In this document: positions 51,336-60,788 of the stretch, piece by piece
How the letters are laid out: each line of letters starts with the position of its first letter
How positions within the stretch are numbered: the first letter of the stretch is position 1
DNA from: Lepus europaeus
Taxonomy: Eukaryota; Chordata; Mammalia; Lagomorpha; Leporidae
Assembly: GCF_033115175.1 (NCBI RefSeq)
Contig: NC_084836.1
Coordinates: 67,666,797-67,730,796, forward strand
DNA length: 64,000 nucleotides
Direction: 5' to 3'
Made by a program: the position numbers and the translations under genes
The notes under the pieces: model-generated
Databases searched by the model: none
Seen by the model: the letters and a program-made list of their open reading frames with translations, nothing else
What the model was told of the DNA's origin: nothing

Positions 51336-51655
51336 TCCATCTACTGGTTCACTCCCCAGATGGCCGCAACGGCTGGAGCTGTGCCCATCCAAAGCCAGGA
51401 GCCAGGAGCTTCTTCTGGGTCTCCCACATGGGTGCAGGGGCCCAAGCACTTGGACCATTTTCTACTGCTTTCCCAGGCCATAACAGAGAACTGGATCAGA
51501 AGTGGAGCAGCCGGGACTTGAACCGGCGCCCATATGGGATGCCAGCACTGCAGGCGGTGGCTTTACCCGCTATGCCACAGCACCAACCCCTGTCTTTCAT
51601 TCTTTCCCTGTAACTCTGCCTTTCAAATAAATAAACCAAATCTTAAAAAAATTTT
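51225..51655 (-). mobile_element. CSINE copy plus residual SINE tail
   Basis: Full-length antisense copy 51225-51590 with about 60 bp of pure GA, GGTGCAGGGGCCCAAGCACT and GCCCATATGGGATGCCAGCA. It is followed by AACTCTGCCTTTCAAATAAA, the tail of a sense copy into which it may have inserted. Confidence 0.88.
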
Positions 51656-51659
51656 TTTT

Positions 51660-52480
51660 TCTTTTGCTTGCTCTGCTTCGTCCCACAGTTTTCTTCCTTG
51701 CTCGTGGAGTGGCACATCCTCTTGCATGGACACAGAGGACCCAAATTCTGCCTCGTCCCACCCTGTCTGCCTGTGCCCCTCCTCTCGCCCCCCCCCAGTC
51801 CCGCCCCGCCCCGGAAGGAATGCTCCGAAGAGCACAGTGAGCCTGCTGACTCACCGGATCACACTGCCCTGGACATGCCAGAGAACCAGATGTGCTTTTC
51901 GATTTCCTTCTGCGGCACAGGCTGCGGGCCAGAGCAAGTACCAACGAGGTGGTGACACGTGTGCGGAAGACTCAATTAAGGAGACTGCTGCAGTTTTCGT
52001 GCAAGAAACTGCAAGCAGCCCAGCGACCTGTCAACGGATGCTCCGGACCTGACTGCTGCGGGGGAAGCTTGCGTGTCCAGCTTTGGGCGGGCTGCGGGTA
52101 GATCTCTCACACGACTCTGGCCTTTGTGCCGAGAGTGCGTCAGCCCATCGCTAGGGATCTCAGACCCTGGGATCTGCACTGCCGTCTCTCTGCCCAAGAA
52201 TGCACATTAGCACAGGGGCATTCCCCCTGCGGACAACAACGAGGAAAACGGACGCCAGCAAGGATCTCGGGGTGGCTGGGAACAACTCCCATAGGTTCTG
52301 CAAATGCTGCTTTACCCATTCAAGCCCTCTGGCTTGCAAGCTGCACAATGCACATCTCTGAGCTGCTGATCACCCCAACACCCCAGGTGGAGCGGTGAAG
52401 GGGAGTTGGTTCTTCTGGGAAACCCAGGGAGGTGTGGGGGGAGCAGGCTGGCACCATCTGGGATGACCTTACCACGTGGT
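51660..52480. other. Unassigned sequence
   Basis: Not SINE-like and without an obvious open frame of known protein. It contains CAATTAAGGAGACTGCTGCA, GCGTCAGCCCATCGCTAGGG and GAAAACGGACGCCAGCAAGG. It is less GC-rich and more CpG-bearing than neighbours. I cannot name a family; it could be an old decayed element or unique DNA. Confidence 0.3.
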
Positions 52481-52689
52481 GCCGGCTCCATCAGCCCCTG
52501 GAGACGATGGGAGCAGGAAAGAAGGCTGTGGTGACAGAGCTGTAGTTCTTAGCAGGGGGTTTTGCCCTCTAGGAAACAGATGGACAAAGCTGGTGACACT
52601 CATGGTTGTCACAATTGGAGGGGGGTTACTGGTGTCTCGATGCTACCAACCAACCAGTGATGTACACAGGAAAGGCCAGTGTCACGGGG

Positions 52690-52973
52690 CCAGCCTTTGG
52701 TCCAGCAGTGAAGAGAACTGCACCCCATAGTGAGGTACTGGGTTCGATTCCTGGCTCCAGTTTCCCGCTAATGCACCTGGGAAAGCAGCAGAAGAGGGCC
52801 CAGGTGCTAGGGTCCCTGCCACTCACATAGGAGATTCAGATGGAGCTCTGGCCTTTGGCCCAGCCCAGTCTTGGCTGTTGTGGGCATTTGGGGAGTGAAC
52901 AAACAGATGGAAGGCTCTGTCTCTCTGTCTCTCTCCCTTGCTCTGTCATTTCACAGAACAACTATTTTTTTTA
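52690..52973 (+). mobile_element. Old CSINE copy
   Basis: Sense diverged: GGGGCCAGCCTTTGGTCCAG, GGTACTGGGTTCGATTCCTG, GCTAATGCACCTGGGAAAGC, GTGAACAAACAGATGGAAGG. Confidence 0.78.
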
Positions 52974-53301
52974 AAGATTTAAAGATTTATTTATTTGAAA
53001 GTCAGAGTTACACAGAGAGAGAAGGAGAGGCAGGAGAGAGAGGTCTTCCATCTGCTGGTTCACTCCCCAGATGGCTGCAGTGGGTAGAGCTGTGCCCATC
53101 TGAAGCCAGGAGCCAGGAGCTTCTTCTGGGTCTCCCACATGGGTGCAGGGGCCCAAGGACTTGGGCCATCTGCTACTGCTTTCCCAGGCCACAGCAGAGA
53201 GCTGGAATGGAAGTGGAGCAGCTGGGACTCAAACCGGCGCCCATATGGGATGCTGGCACTGCAGGTGGTGGCTTTACCCACTATGCCACAGCGCCAGCCC
53301 C
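52974..53301 (-). mobile_element. CSINE copy
   Basis: Antisense full-length: AAAGATTTATTTATTTGAAA, GGTCTTCCATCTGCTGGTTC, GCCCATATGGGATGCTGGCA and GCCACAGCGCCAGCCCC. It stands directly against the neighbouring copies on both sides. Confidence 0.92.
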
Positions 53302-53305
53302 TTAG

Positions 53306-53676
53306 CTATATTTTCTTTCTTTCTTTTTTTTTTTGACAGGCAGAGTGGACAGTGAGAGATAGAAACAGAGAGAAAGGTCTTCCTTTTGCCGTTGGTTCAC
53401 CCTCCAATGGCCGCCACGGCCAGCGCGCTGCGGCCCGCGCACCGCGCTGATCCGATGGCAGGAGCCAGGTGCTTCTCCTGGTCTCCCATGGGGTGCAGGG
53501 CCCAAGCACTTGGGCCATCCTCCACTGCACTCCCGGGCCATAGCAGAGAGCTGGCCTGGAAGAGGGGCAACTGGGACAGAATCCAGCGCCCGGACCGGGA
53601 CTAGAACCTGTGGTGCTGGCACCGCTAGGCGAAGGATTAATCTGTTGAGCCACGGCACCGGCTTAACTATATTTTC
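53306..53676 (-). mobile_element. CSINE variant-head copy
   Basis: Antisense: TTTTTTGACAGGCAGAGTGG through GGACTAGAACCTGTGGTGCT to GAGCCACGGCACCGGC. CTATATTTTC flanks it (53306-53315 and 53667-53676). Confidence 0.92.
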
Positions 53677-53749
53677 AAAATGATGCATTGCAGGGCCTGC
53701 TCTCCAGGCTAGAGAGGAAGGCCCTGGTGGAAGGGCCGGACGTGCCTGG

Positions 53750-54090
53750 TTTACCTCTGTACCCCTCCGTGGCCAGCCCGACACCTGGCACAGAGCAGGT
53801 GCCAGGAGCCTCCCTGAGTGAATGAGCAATGTGACTTTGAAGAGGGCAGTGCGGGCTCTAAGTTGCAGTCCTGAATCCCCAGCAAAAGCAGTGGGATTAC
53901 ACAGAGCCCCTGCTCCTGGTGCCAGGCACGCCCCGGCATTCTGCACCTGTCACTCACTTAATCCTCATGCTGCCGCAGCAGGCAGGCGGTAATTATCCTG
54001 GCTCCCGGGAGGAGGGCGTGGGCACCAGGGGAGGCAGAGGCCGTGCCTGCTGGGGAGGGGCAGAGCCAGTGCACTAACCACTGTGCTATG
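53750..54090. mobile_element. MIR-like remnants
   Basis: CCGACACCTGGCACAGAGCA with GTGAATGAGCAATG, then CACTTAATCCTCATGCTGCC and GGTAATTATCCTGGCTCCCG, resemble pieces of old mammalian SINE or LINE-end sequence. Boundaries and strand are uncertain. Confidence 0.35.
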
Positions 54091-54465
54091 CTGCCCGGCG
54101 GGGCTGGCTGACCTCTTTCTGGCCTCAGGGCAGCCCCTCAGAGGTGTTCTGTGGCCCTAGCAGGTGGTGCTAATAACTCGGGAGCCTTGAAGAGCCAGAA
54201 AGCAACCCACCAGTTCCTACATCAGTGGAAGAGGTGTCCTCCATGGAGGCCCACGCTGGGGAGCCCACCTGCCCCTCTGGAGGGTCTGCTCTCCTGCTAG
54301 AGAAGCCGGAGAGGTTGGTGGTGGGACTACCTTGGTAACAGTGGGCGTTTCTCTTGGATGTCAAGGAGAATTCAGAAGGTGTGAATCTGCTCTCATTCAC
54401 ACACATTGATGTTTCTAGGCAGATGGACCCATCACATTCTTTGGGTGGGGTGGGGTCTTGGTTAG

Positions 54466-54902
54466 TTTATGGGCTTTCGTTTTTTTTTTTTTTTTTAAAG
54501 ATTATTTATTTGAAAGTCAGAGTTACACACAGAGAGAAGAAGAGGCAGAGGGAGAGGGAGAGGGAGAGGGAGAGGGAGAGGGAGAGGGAGAGGGAGAGGG
54601 AGAGGGAGAGGGAGAGGGAGAGGGAGAGGTCTTCCATCTGCTGGTTCACTCCCCAATTGGCTGAAATGACCAGAACTGTGACTATCTGAAGCCAGGAGCC
54701 AGGCGCTTCCTCCAGGTCTGCCATGCGAGTGCAGGGTCCCAAGGACTTGGGCCGTCTTCCACTGCTTTCCCAGGCCACAGCAGAGAGCTGGATCGGAAGT
54801 GGAGCAGCTGAGACTAGAACCGGCACCCATATAGGATGCCTGCACTGCAGGTGGGGGCTTAACTCGCTATGCCACAGTGCCGGCCCCAATTTATGGGCTT
54901 TC
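54466..54902 (-). mobile_element. CSINE with (GGGAGA)n expansion
   Basis: Antisense copy with TTTTTTAAAGATTATTTATT, an approximately 80-bp GGGAGA hexamer run (54549-54628), body, and GCCACAGTGCCGGCCCC. The 13-bp TTTATGGGCTTTC duplication is perfect (54466-54478 and 54890-54902). Confidence 0.95.
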
Positions 54903-54955
54903 TAATAATTTGTTTATTTGAGAGGCAGAGAGACACAGAGAGGGATGCAGAAAGG

Positions 54956-54989
<34 letters not shown>

Positions 54990-55195
54990 GAGAATCTCCC
55001 ACCCACTGGTCCACTCTTCAAATGCCTGCAACACCCAGGTCTAGGCCAGGCTGAGATTGAGATAGGAACTCCATCTGTTTCTCCCACCTGGGTGGCAGGG
55101 ACTCAGCTCCTTGAGCCATCGCCACTGCCTCCCAAGGTGTGCATGAGCAGGAAGCTGGAGTCGGGAGCCGGAGCTGGATGTGGACGAAGGGCGCT
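54903..55195 (-). mobile_element. Old CSINE copy
   Basis: Antisense: AATAATTTGTTTATTTGAGA, CTTCAAATGCCTGCAACACC, GGGTGGCAGGGACTCAGCTC, GTGTGCATGAGCAGGAAGCT. It starts at the right target duplication of the younger SINE, so it probably supplied the insertion site. Confidence 0.78.
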
Positions 55196-56361
55196 CTGAA
55201 GTTGGATTTTCTGACTCAGGTCCCTGCGTGGCGACTGAGCTGATCTGGACTTCTAGAACATGAATGGAAATTCTGGGTTTGCACAGCGTTGCTGACACGT
55301 GAGAACGATGTTTGCACACAGCCTGAGTCAGTCCCTGTGTGCCGGCGGTCTCCAGATTCTCCTCACAGATGGGAGATAGGAGGGAGGGTTTGAATGAACA
55401 TTTGCCGACTGCCTGCTTTTGAAGCTGCTGAGCGCTGCGGTGGGAAACACTGGCTGGGCCAGGCAGGTGCGGGGGTTTCTGTGCCAACTCCCAATGCAGG
55501 TGTTCCGGCACCTTGCAACTTTTTGCACAAATGGTCACAGATCTCAAGGTGACATCAGCCCTGCAACCAGGCTCCTCCTCCTTCTTCAGCCTCCAAACTA
55601 ACACCTTTTAGGAGGGCTTCCTGCACCGACATTGGCATCACAAGAGCTGCCACGTGCTTGGCACCCACCCTGGGCCTTACCATGACCATTACCGCCCATG
55701 GTACCCGCTGCAGCCCCACGAGGAGACCGTGCCAGCTCCCATTTGCAGCACAGAAAACCTGAGGTCCCAACGGTGAAGCAATACACCCCAATGCTGCGCA
55801 GCTGGAGAGTGGGGCTTGAACATGAACTTGAACTTGAATGCAGCCCCGTCTAACTCCAGCGCCTTCCTGCTTTCCGTTCCTTCCAACTGCAAGGGAGGAG
55901 AGGCTGTTGCTGGAGTTCCAGAAAAATCCAGTATGCCAGTGAGGAATGGCTGGCATCCAGAAAGGCCCAGCAAGAGCCGCGGCTGGTGGGAGACGTGTGC
56001 GGACAGTATGGACAGTCCTCAGGGCTCCTGCCCGTTTGCTGGTGTCCTAGTGCCCATCTTTCTGCCTCCTCAAGGCCAGCCCTTGGTCTGCTCCCAGCTT
56101 CCTGCATTCCTGCTTAGAGCAGATGCCTCCTCTCCGGGCATGGGACAGCACCCTGGACCTCACTGTGGTGGTCTGCCTGCCCCCTCTTGTCCAGGCCGGC
56201 ATGAATGTGTCCCCACTAATGTGTGAATGGGGCTTCAGATGGAAAGATGTTATTGCTAAGTGTGTTTGGGGAGGTTTGATTAAATAAAAGTAAAATGATT
56301 TCTATGGGGCTTTGTGGGGCTTTTAATATGATACTGACATTTGTTAAAATCCCAAGAAAGA

Positions 56362-56695
56362 GGGGCTGGTGCTGTGATGACAATGATAGTAGGATAAGCC
56401 TCTGCCTGCAGTGCGGGCATCCCATATGGGCGCCGGTTTGAGCCCTGCTGCTCCACTTCCAATCCAGCTCTCTGCTATGGCCTGGAAAAGCAGCAAAAGA
56501 TGGCCCAAGTGCTTGAGCCCCTGCACCTGCGTGGGAGTCCCAGAGGAAGCTCCTGGTTCCTGGCTTTGGATTGGCGCAGCTCTGGCCATTGCAGCCAATT
56601 GGGGAGTGAACCAGTGGATAGAAGATTCTCACTCTCTCTCTCTCTAACTCTACCTCTCAAATAAATAAATAAATAAATAAATCTTTAAAAAAAGT
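56362..56695 (+). mobile_element. CSINE copy
   Basis: Sense: GGGGCTGGTGCTGTGATGAC, CATATGGGCGCCGGTTTGAG, CTATGGCCTGGAAAAGCAGC, and a tail of repeated AAATAAATA. Confidence 0.92.
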
Positions 56696-56825
56696 CCTGA
56701 GGAAGAGCTGTGGAATTTTCGTCCTCCATAAGTACTTGACTTAGAACCATTTAACCAAGACTCTCTTAAGGGATAGGATTCTGTCCTTAGACTAGCCTGG
56801 AGACAGATCCAAATGCCAGATAAAG

Positions 56826-56860
56826 ATTTTTCTAGAGAGTTACTTATTTAATTTATTTTA

Positions 56861-56894
<34 letters not shown>

Positions 56895-57112
56895 CTCCCT
56901 TCTGCTGGTTTACTCTTCCAACACGTGGGCTGAGCCAGGCTGAAACCAGGAGCTAGGAACTCAATCCAGGTCCTCCACATGGATGTCAGGGACTCAAATA
57001 TTTGAACTATCGCCTGTTGCCTCCCAAAGTCTGCTTTCACAGGAAGCTGGAATTGGGAACTGACCCAACACTTGAACCCAGGCACTACAATATGGAATAC
57101 AGGTGTCCTGAG
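56826..57112 (-). mobile_element. Old CSINE copy
   Basis: Antisense: GAGTTACTTATTTAATTTAT, GA run, GAATCTCCCTTCTGCTGGTT, TCCACATGGATGTCAGGGAC, CTTGAACCCAGGCACTACAA. Confidence 0.75.
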
Positions 57113-57114
57113 AG

Positions 57115-57385
57115 CTGTCTGTTTATTTACTTATTTTCATTTTATTTTGAGAGAGAGAGAGCGAGAGAGAGCGAGCACTCCCATTTGCTGTTTCTCTCCT
57201 CAAATGCCCACAATAGCCGAGGCCGGGGGCCCCAGACTCCCTCTACCCCTCCCATGTGGGTGGCAGGGACCCAAGCCCTGCCTCCCGGGTGCGCATTAGC
57301 AGAGAGCCAGAGTGACGAGCAGAGGGTAGCAATGAGGGCAGGACTGGCATGCACGGTGATTGCTAACAGTTGAGACTCAGTCACG
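57115..57385 (-). mobile_element. Old CSINE copy
   Basis: Antisense: CTGTTTATTTACTTATTTTC, CTCCTCAAATGCCCACAATA, CATGTGGGTGGCAGGGACCC and GTGCGCATTAGCAGAGAGCC. The head end is eroded. Confidence 0.7.
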
Positions 57386-58239
57386 GGAAGATCTAGTTGT
57401 GGCTAGATGTCGGTTTTTGAGAACAAATCAGCGGTGATTTCAAAGTGGGGGCCGTGAGCCTGCAGGTCTCAGGAGGGAGGGGCTGTCACCTCAGAGACGC
57501 AGCAGATTCCCCGGGAGAGGGAAGCAGCTCCCTTTGACCCGGAGGTCATGATTCACTGCTGCACCCACAATTATCCTCGAGCAGCCCCTAATCCCTCTGG
57601 CTGCAGCTGACTGGCAGAGGGCAACTTGGTTAGAGGAAGCGATTCCATCTGGCGACAGGTGCCCCTGCCTATGGGCGGGGAAGTGTGCGCTTGGAGCGCT
57701 CAGCCCCCAGCGGGGGATTAGAGCCCAGACAGCTGGCAGCCGGTGCTCTTCGGCAAGACCCCAAGAGGCTGAGGGAGATGCTCCGAGGAGGGCTCTTCCT
57801 TGGGTGTTTCCAGCCGCTTCACTCAACTGCTGAGAAAGCAAACCCCACAAGCAAGCTGATGTGCGCGCAGGCTCTGGTGACGGAGCAGGGGAGCCCCGTC
57901 CAGCGTGTGAGGCTGTGACCATCACCTTTCACCATCCAGCTCTGGGTGGCAGAGAGGAGCCGTGTTTAGGGGGCGGCCCCTTTGCTGTCCTGGCACAGCC
58001 CAGAGCGGGGGCAATCAGACACCAGCGGCTGCCCTGGCTTGCTTTGGGCTCTCACCTGGGCTGCAGGTGCATCTGGCTCAACTGTCTTCCCAGGGAGGAC
58101 ATTGGATCTTTTCTTTAAAGGCATTCCAAAGAACACAGCCCGGGGCCCACAGGGAGGGCCTGGAGTCAGCTTGATGAGTGCAGCAAATGTCGAAGAAGAA
58201 GAAGACCCTGGGGCTGACACCCCTTTGTGACGATAATGT

Positions 58240-58385
58240 TGATTTAAACACGTAAACATCTGTGTCAGCAAGCGGGTTGGATGCCTCCTTTTACGAATAA
58301 GGAGAGAGAGAAAAGCTGGGTATCTTCTCTAGGGTCATCACATGGGGTGGGATTTGAACACAGGTCTTCAGAATTCCACAGCTAC
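58240..58385 (-). mobile_element. MIR-like fragment
   Basis: CCTCCTTTTACGAATAAGGA, TCTAGGGTCATCACATGGGG and GGATTTGAACACAGGTCTTC fit an antisense MIR. Confidence 0.55.
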
Positions 58386-58432
58386 CTGGCTCTTGTGTGG
58401 TGCTTTGCAGTTTTAATAAGACAGCTACTGGG

Positions 58433-58757
58433 GTCAGCGCTGTGGTGTAGTAGGTTAAGCCATCATCTGCAGTGCCTGTATCCCATACGGGTGATGGTTT
58501 GAGTCCCGGCTGCTCCATTTCCAATCCAGCCCCCTGCTAATGCGCCTGGGAAAGCCGTGCAGGATGGCCCAAGTGCTTGGGCCCCTGTACCCATGTAGGA
58601 GACCCGGAAGAAGCTCCTGGCTCCTGGCTTCAGCCTGGCCCAGCCCCAACTGTTGCAGCCATTTGAGGAATGAACCAACAGATGGAAGGTGTCTCTCTCT
58701 CTCTTTCTCTCTGTAACTCTGCCTTTTAAATTAATCAATAAATCTTAAAAAAAAGAG
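58433..58757 (+). mobile_element. CSINE copy
   Basis: Sense: GGGGTCAGCGCTGTGGTGTA, ATACGGGTGATGGTTTGAGT, CCTGGGAAAGCCGTGCAGGA, tail CCTTTTAAATTAATCAATAA. Confidence 0.9.
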
Positions 58758-59074
58758 ACATTTACTGACAATACATCCTCCAAAGTTCACTGCCAATCCA
58801 ACAGACAGATGAGATGTTAAATCGTGGCCCAAGGTCATCCCCTCCAACTCCATCCTAGGGTGGGTCTCGCTCCCTACCACCCCTACTTGGCTTTCTCACC
58901 CCCCCCCTTCCTCCTCCTCTCCCTGCTCTTTCTTCTCCTTCTCCCCCAGCTTCCTTTCCTACCCATTACCTGGGGAGTTTCCTCGGGGTACAAAGTCATT
59001 TGAGAATGGTTAGGGACCAGCACACAAGACATTCTCCCCTGCCCCCAAACAGTCCTCGCTTAGCTGCACATAGA

Positions 59075-59252
59075 GTGCTTACAGTGTGTCAAGCACTGTA
59101 CAAAGTGTTCTATATTTATTTATTATCTGATGCTCATGACAACCCGATGAAGTATCTACTGTGATTAGCCCCATTGGATAAAGCGGCTAAAGTCAGACAC
59201 GCCGAAGTGCGGTCGCTTTCGCAAGGTCAGAGAGCCAGTGAGTGAGTGGTGG
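59075..59252 (-). mobile_element. MIR-like element
   Basis: GTGTCAAGCACTGTACAAAG, ATCTGATGCTCATGACAACC, GGTCAGAGAGCCAGTGAGTG and a GGGGCTGGGACCC end are a well preserved antisense MIR-type arrangement. Confidence 0.7.
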
Positions 59253-59396
59253 TGGGGCTGGGACCCAAGCAGGTGCACTGGCTCGAGGCCAGCCGCAGAG
59301 CAGAAGGTTGAAAATGTACAGCAGAGCCCTTGCAATCGCTCACCTCAAGGGACTTCATAGCTTTCTAGAGCTGTTGTCTGCTTGTCTAGAGCCATC

Positions 59397-59407
59397 AGAG
59401 AGGGGGA

Positions 59408-59457
<50 letters not shown>
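59397..59457. repeat. (GA)n microsatellite
   Basis: About 60 bp of GAGAGA with a few GGGGA interruptions at the left. No SINE body follows, unlike the other GA runs in the window. Confidence 0.9.
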
Positions 59458-59458
<1 letters not shown>

Positions 59459-60617
59459 TCACTGCCAGTGAGCGTGGAGTTCCGGAGATAGACCAACCAC
59501 CTACTTCCTGCTGAGTGGAACAGTTGTCCTTCCTGCGCCTGTTGTACCGAGTGAATCTCGTATGCAGCCCACAGCCTGGGCGTCTGCTCTCCCAAGCGTG
59601 AGGCGGGCTGGTGTGGGGCTAGAGACGGTGAGTGCTTAGAGGTTAGAGCAGTAACTCATCGGCCGCCAAGGGTCCTTCCCTCACCCCCCTGGCCTGCTGG
59701 CCCGGATGGAGCGCTCACGGTCTACACTTCCCACACTCCCTGAATCCCAAGGACTGCCTGGAGGGCTTTGCTAACACACAGCCCCTCAAACCCTTCCCCT
59801 GAAGGTTTTCCTTCATAGGACTGGGGTCGGGGTCGGGTCTGGATATTTCTGTTCTCAGATTCTGCTCCTCAGTGCGGAACGTGTCTGGGCAGAGCTAGAC
59901 ATCCAGGGTGGGGGTGGGGGAGGGGCTCTTGCCCTTTCTGAAGGGTCCTGAGAAGGCAAGAGGGAAGAACACGCTAGGGCAGGGCTGTAACAGAAGCATG
60001 GAGCGTGGCGCTGACACGGGCAGGGGGCAGGGCAGGGCAGGGCAGGGCCAGGTCGCGGGAGCCAGCAGGGGTCTGAGCACAGCACAGTCTTATCCTGAGA
60101 GGAGTGGGGTCCTCCTGCTGACTCTGCCAGCCAGCTGGGGGCTCACCCTCATTCTGCCCCTCCTGCTTCTGCATCCAGGCCAAGGGTGGTAGGTGCCGGC
60201 ACTATTTCTCAGCCCAGGAGCCAGGCCCACAGAGGTGGAGGCTTTGGGCTGGCTGGGTGTGGGCTGAGTGAGCCCGTGGAGCCTCTCATCCCTGCCCCCA
60301 AGCTGGGGCCTCTCTGAGGAGTCAGGTGCAAGTGATCAGAGGACCCTGCCCCACACTGGGGGAGATAGGTCTGGTGCTGCCCCAGCCCACCTGCCGGGGG
60401 CCAATGGAGCTCGAAGGTCTGTGACCCTGGTGTCTGGAGCCTCCGGGGGTCCACCTCGGTTCCCTGAGACTCTTAGGGAAGCCATGCGGAGGGAGGGGGC
60501 AGAGCGCCATCTTTTGTCAAGAGAGGCAAGTTTGGGTGATTAAGTTAAGAAAGCAAAAACCATTTTGGCCAAGAGGATTAGCTCTGAGGCGTGTTGGGAA
60601 CCAAGAAGTAACTTAGC

Positions 60618-60640
60618 GCCTGCGAGGCGAACCCAACCCA
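60618..60640 (+). promoter_or_regulatory. KRT76 proximal promoter element matching KRT3
   Basis: GCCTGCGAGGC followed by GAACCCAACCCA mirrors the KRT3 element in order, spacing and sequence. CTAATTG about 40 bp before the TATA box corresponds to TTAATTA in KRT3. Confidence 0.5.
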
Positions 60641-60694
60641 GGGTGACACCCAGCTAATTGCCTGCCTATCGTGTGCCAAGCCAGACTCCTGGAA

Positions 60695-60700
60695 TATAAA
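60695..60700 (+). promoter_or_regulatory. KRT76 TATA box
   Basis: TGGAATATAAAGGCC holds TATAAA 94 bp before the KRT76 ATG. Confidence 0.9.
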
Positions 60701-60788
60701 GGCCGGTGACCTCTGGCATCCCCACCTCTGCCTTTGCCCAGCTCAGCTCCTGCTAAGGGATCATAGCTCATCTCTGAGCTCCCCAGCC

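Larger units (their letters stand above)
48799..60694. other. KRT3-KRT76 intergenic region
   Basis: About 11.9 kb, the largest gap in the window. At least a dozen SINEs (49389 to 58757) are listed separately. Blocks without recognised repeat: 48800-49380, 49730-50500, 50900-51210, 51660-52680 (no family I can name), 53680-54460 (part MIR-like), 55200-56220, 57390-58430, 58760-59070 and 59460-60690 (GC-rich KRT76 upstream). No exon or second keratin was found. Confidence 0.6.

Noticed and set aside
54354-54689. Frame coding repeated Gly-Glu / Arg-Glu in 54540-54640
   Set aside because: It is the translation of a GGGAGA expansion inside a SINE. The same kind of product appears at every GA run.
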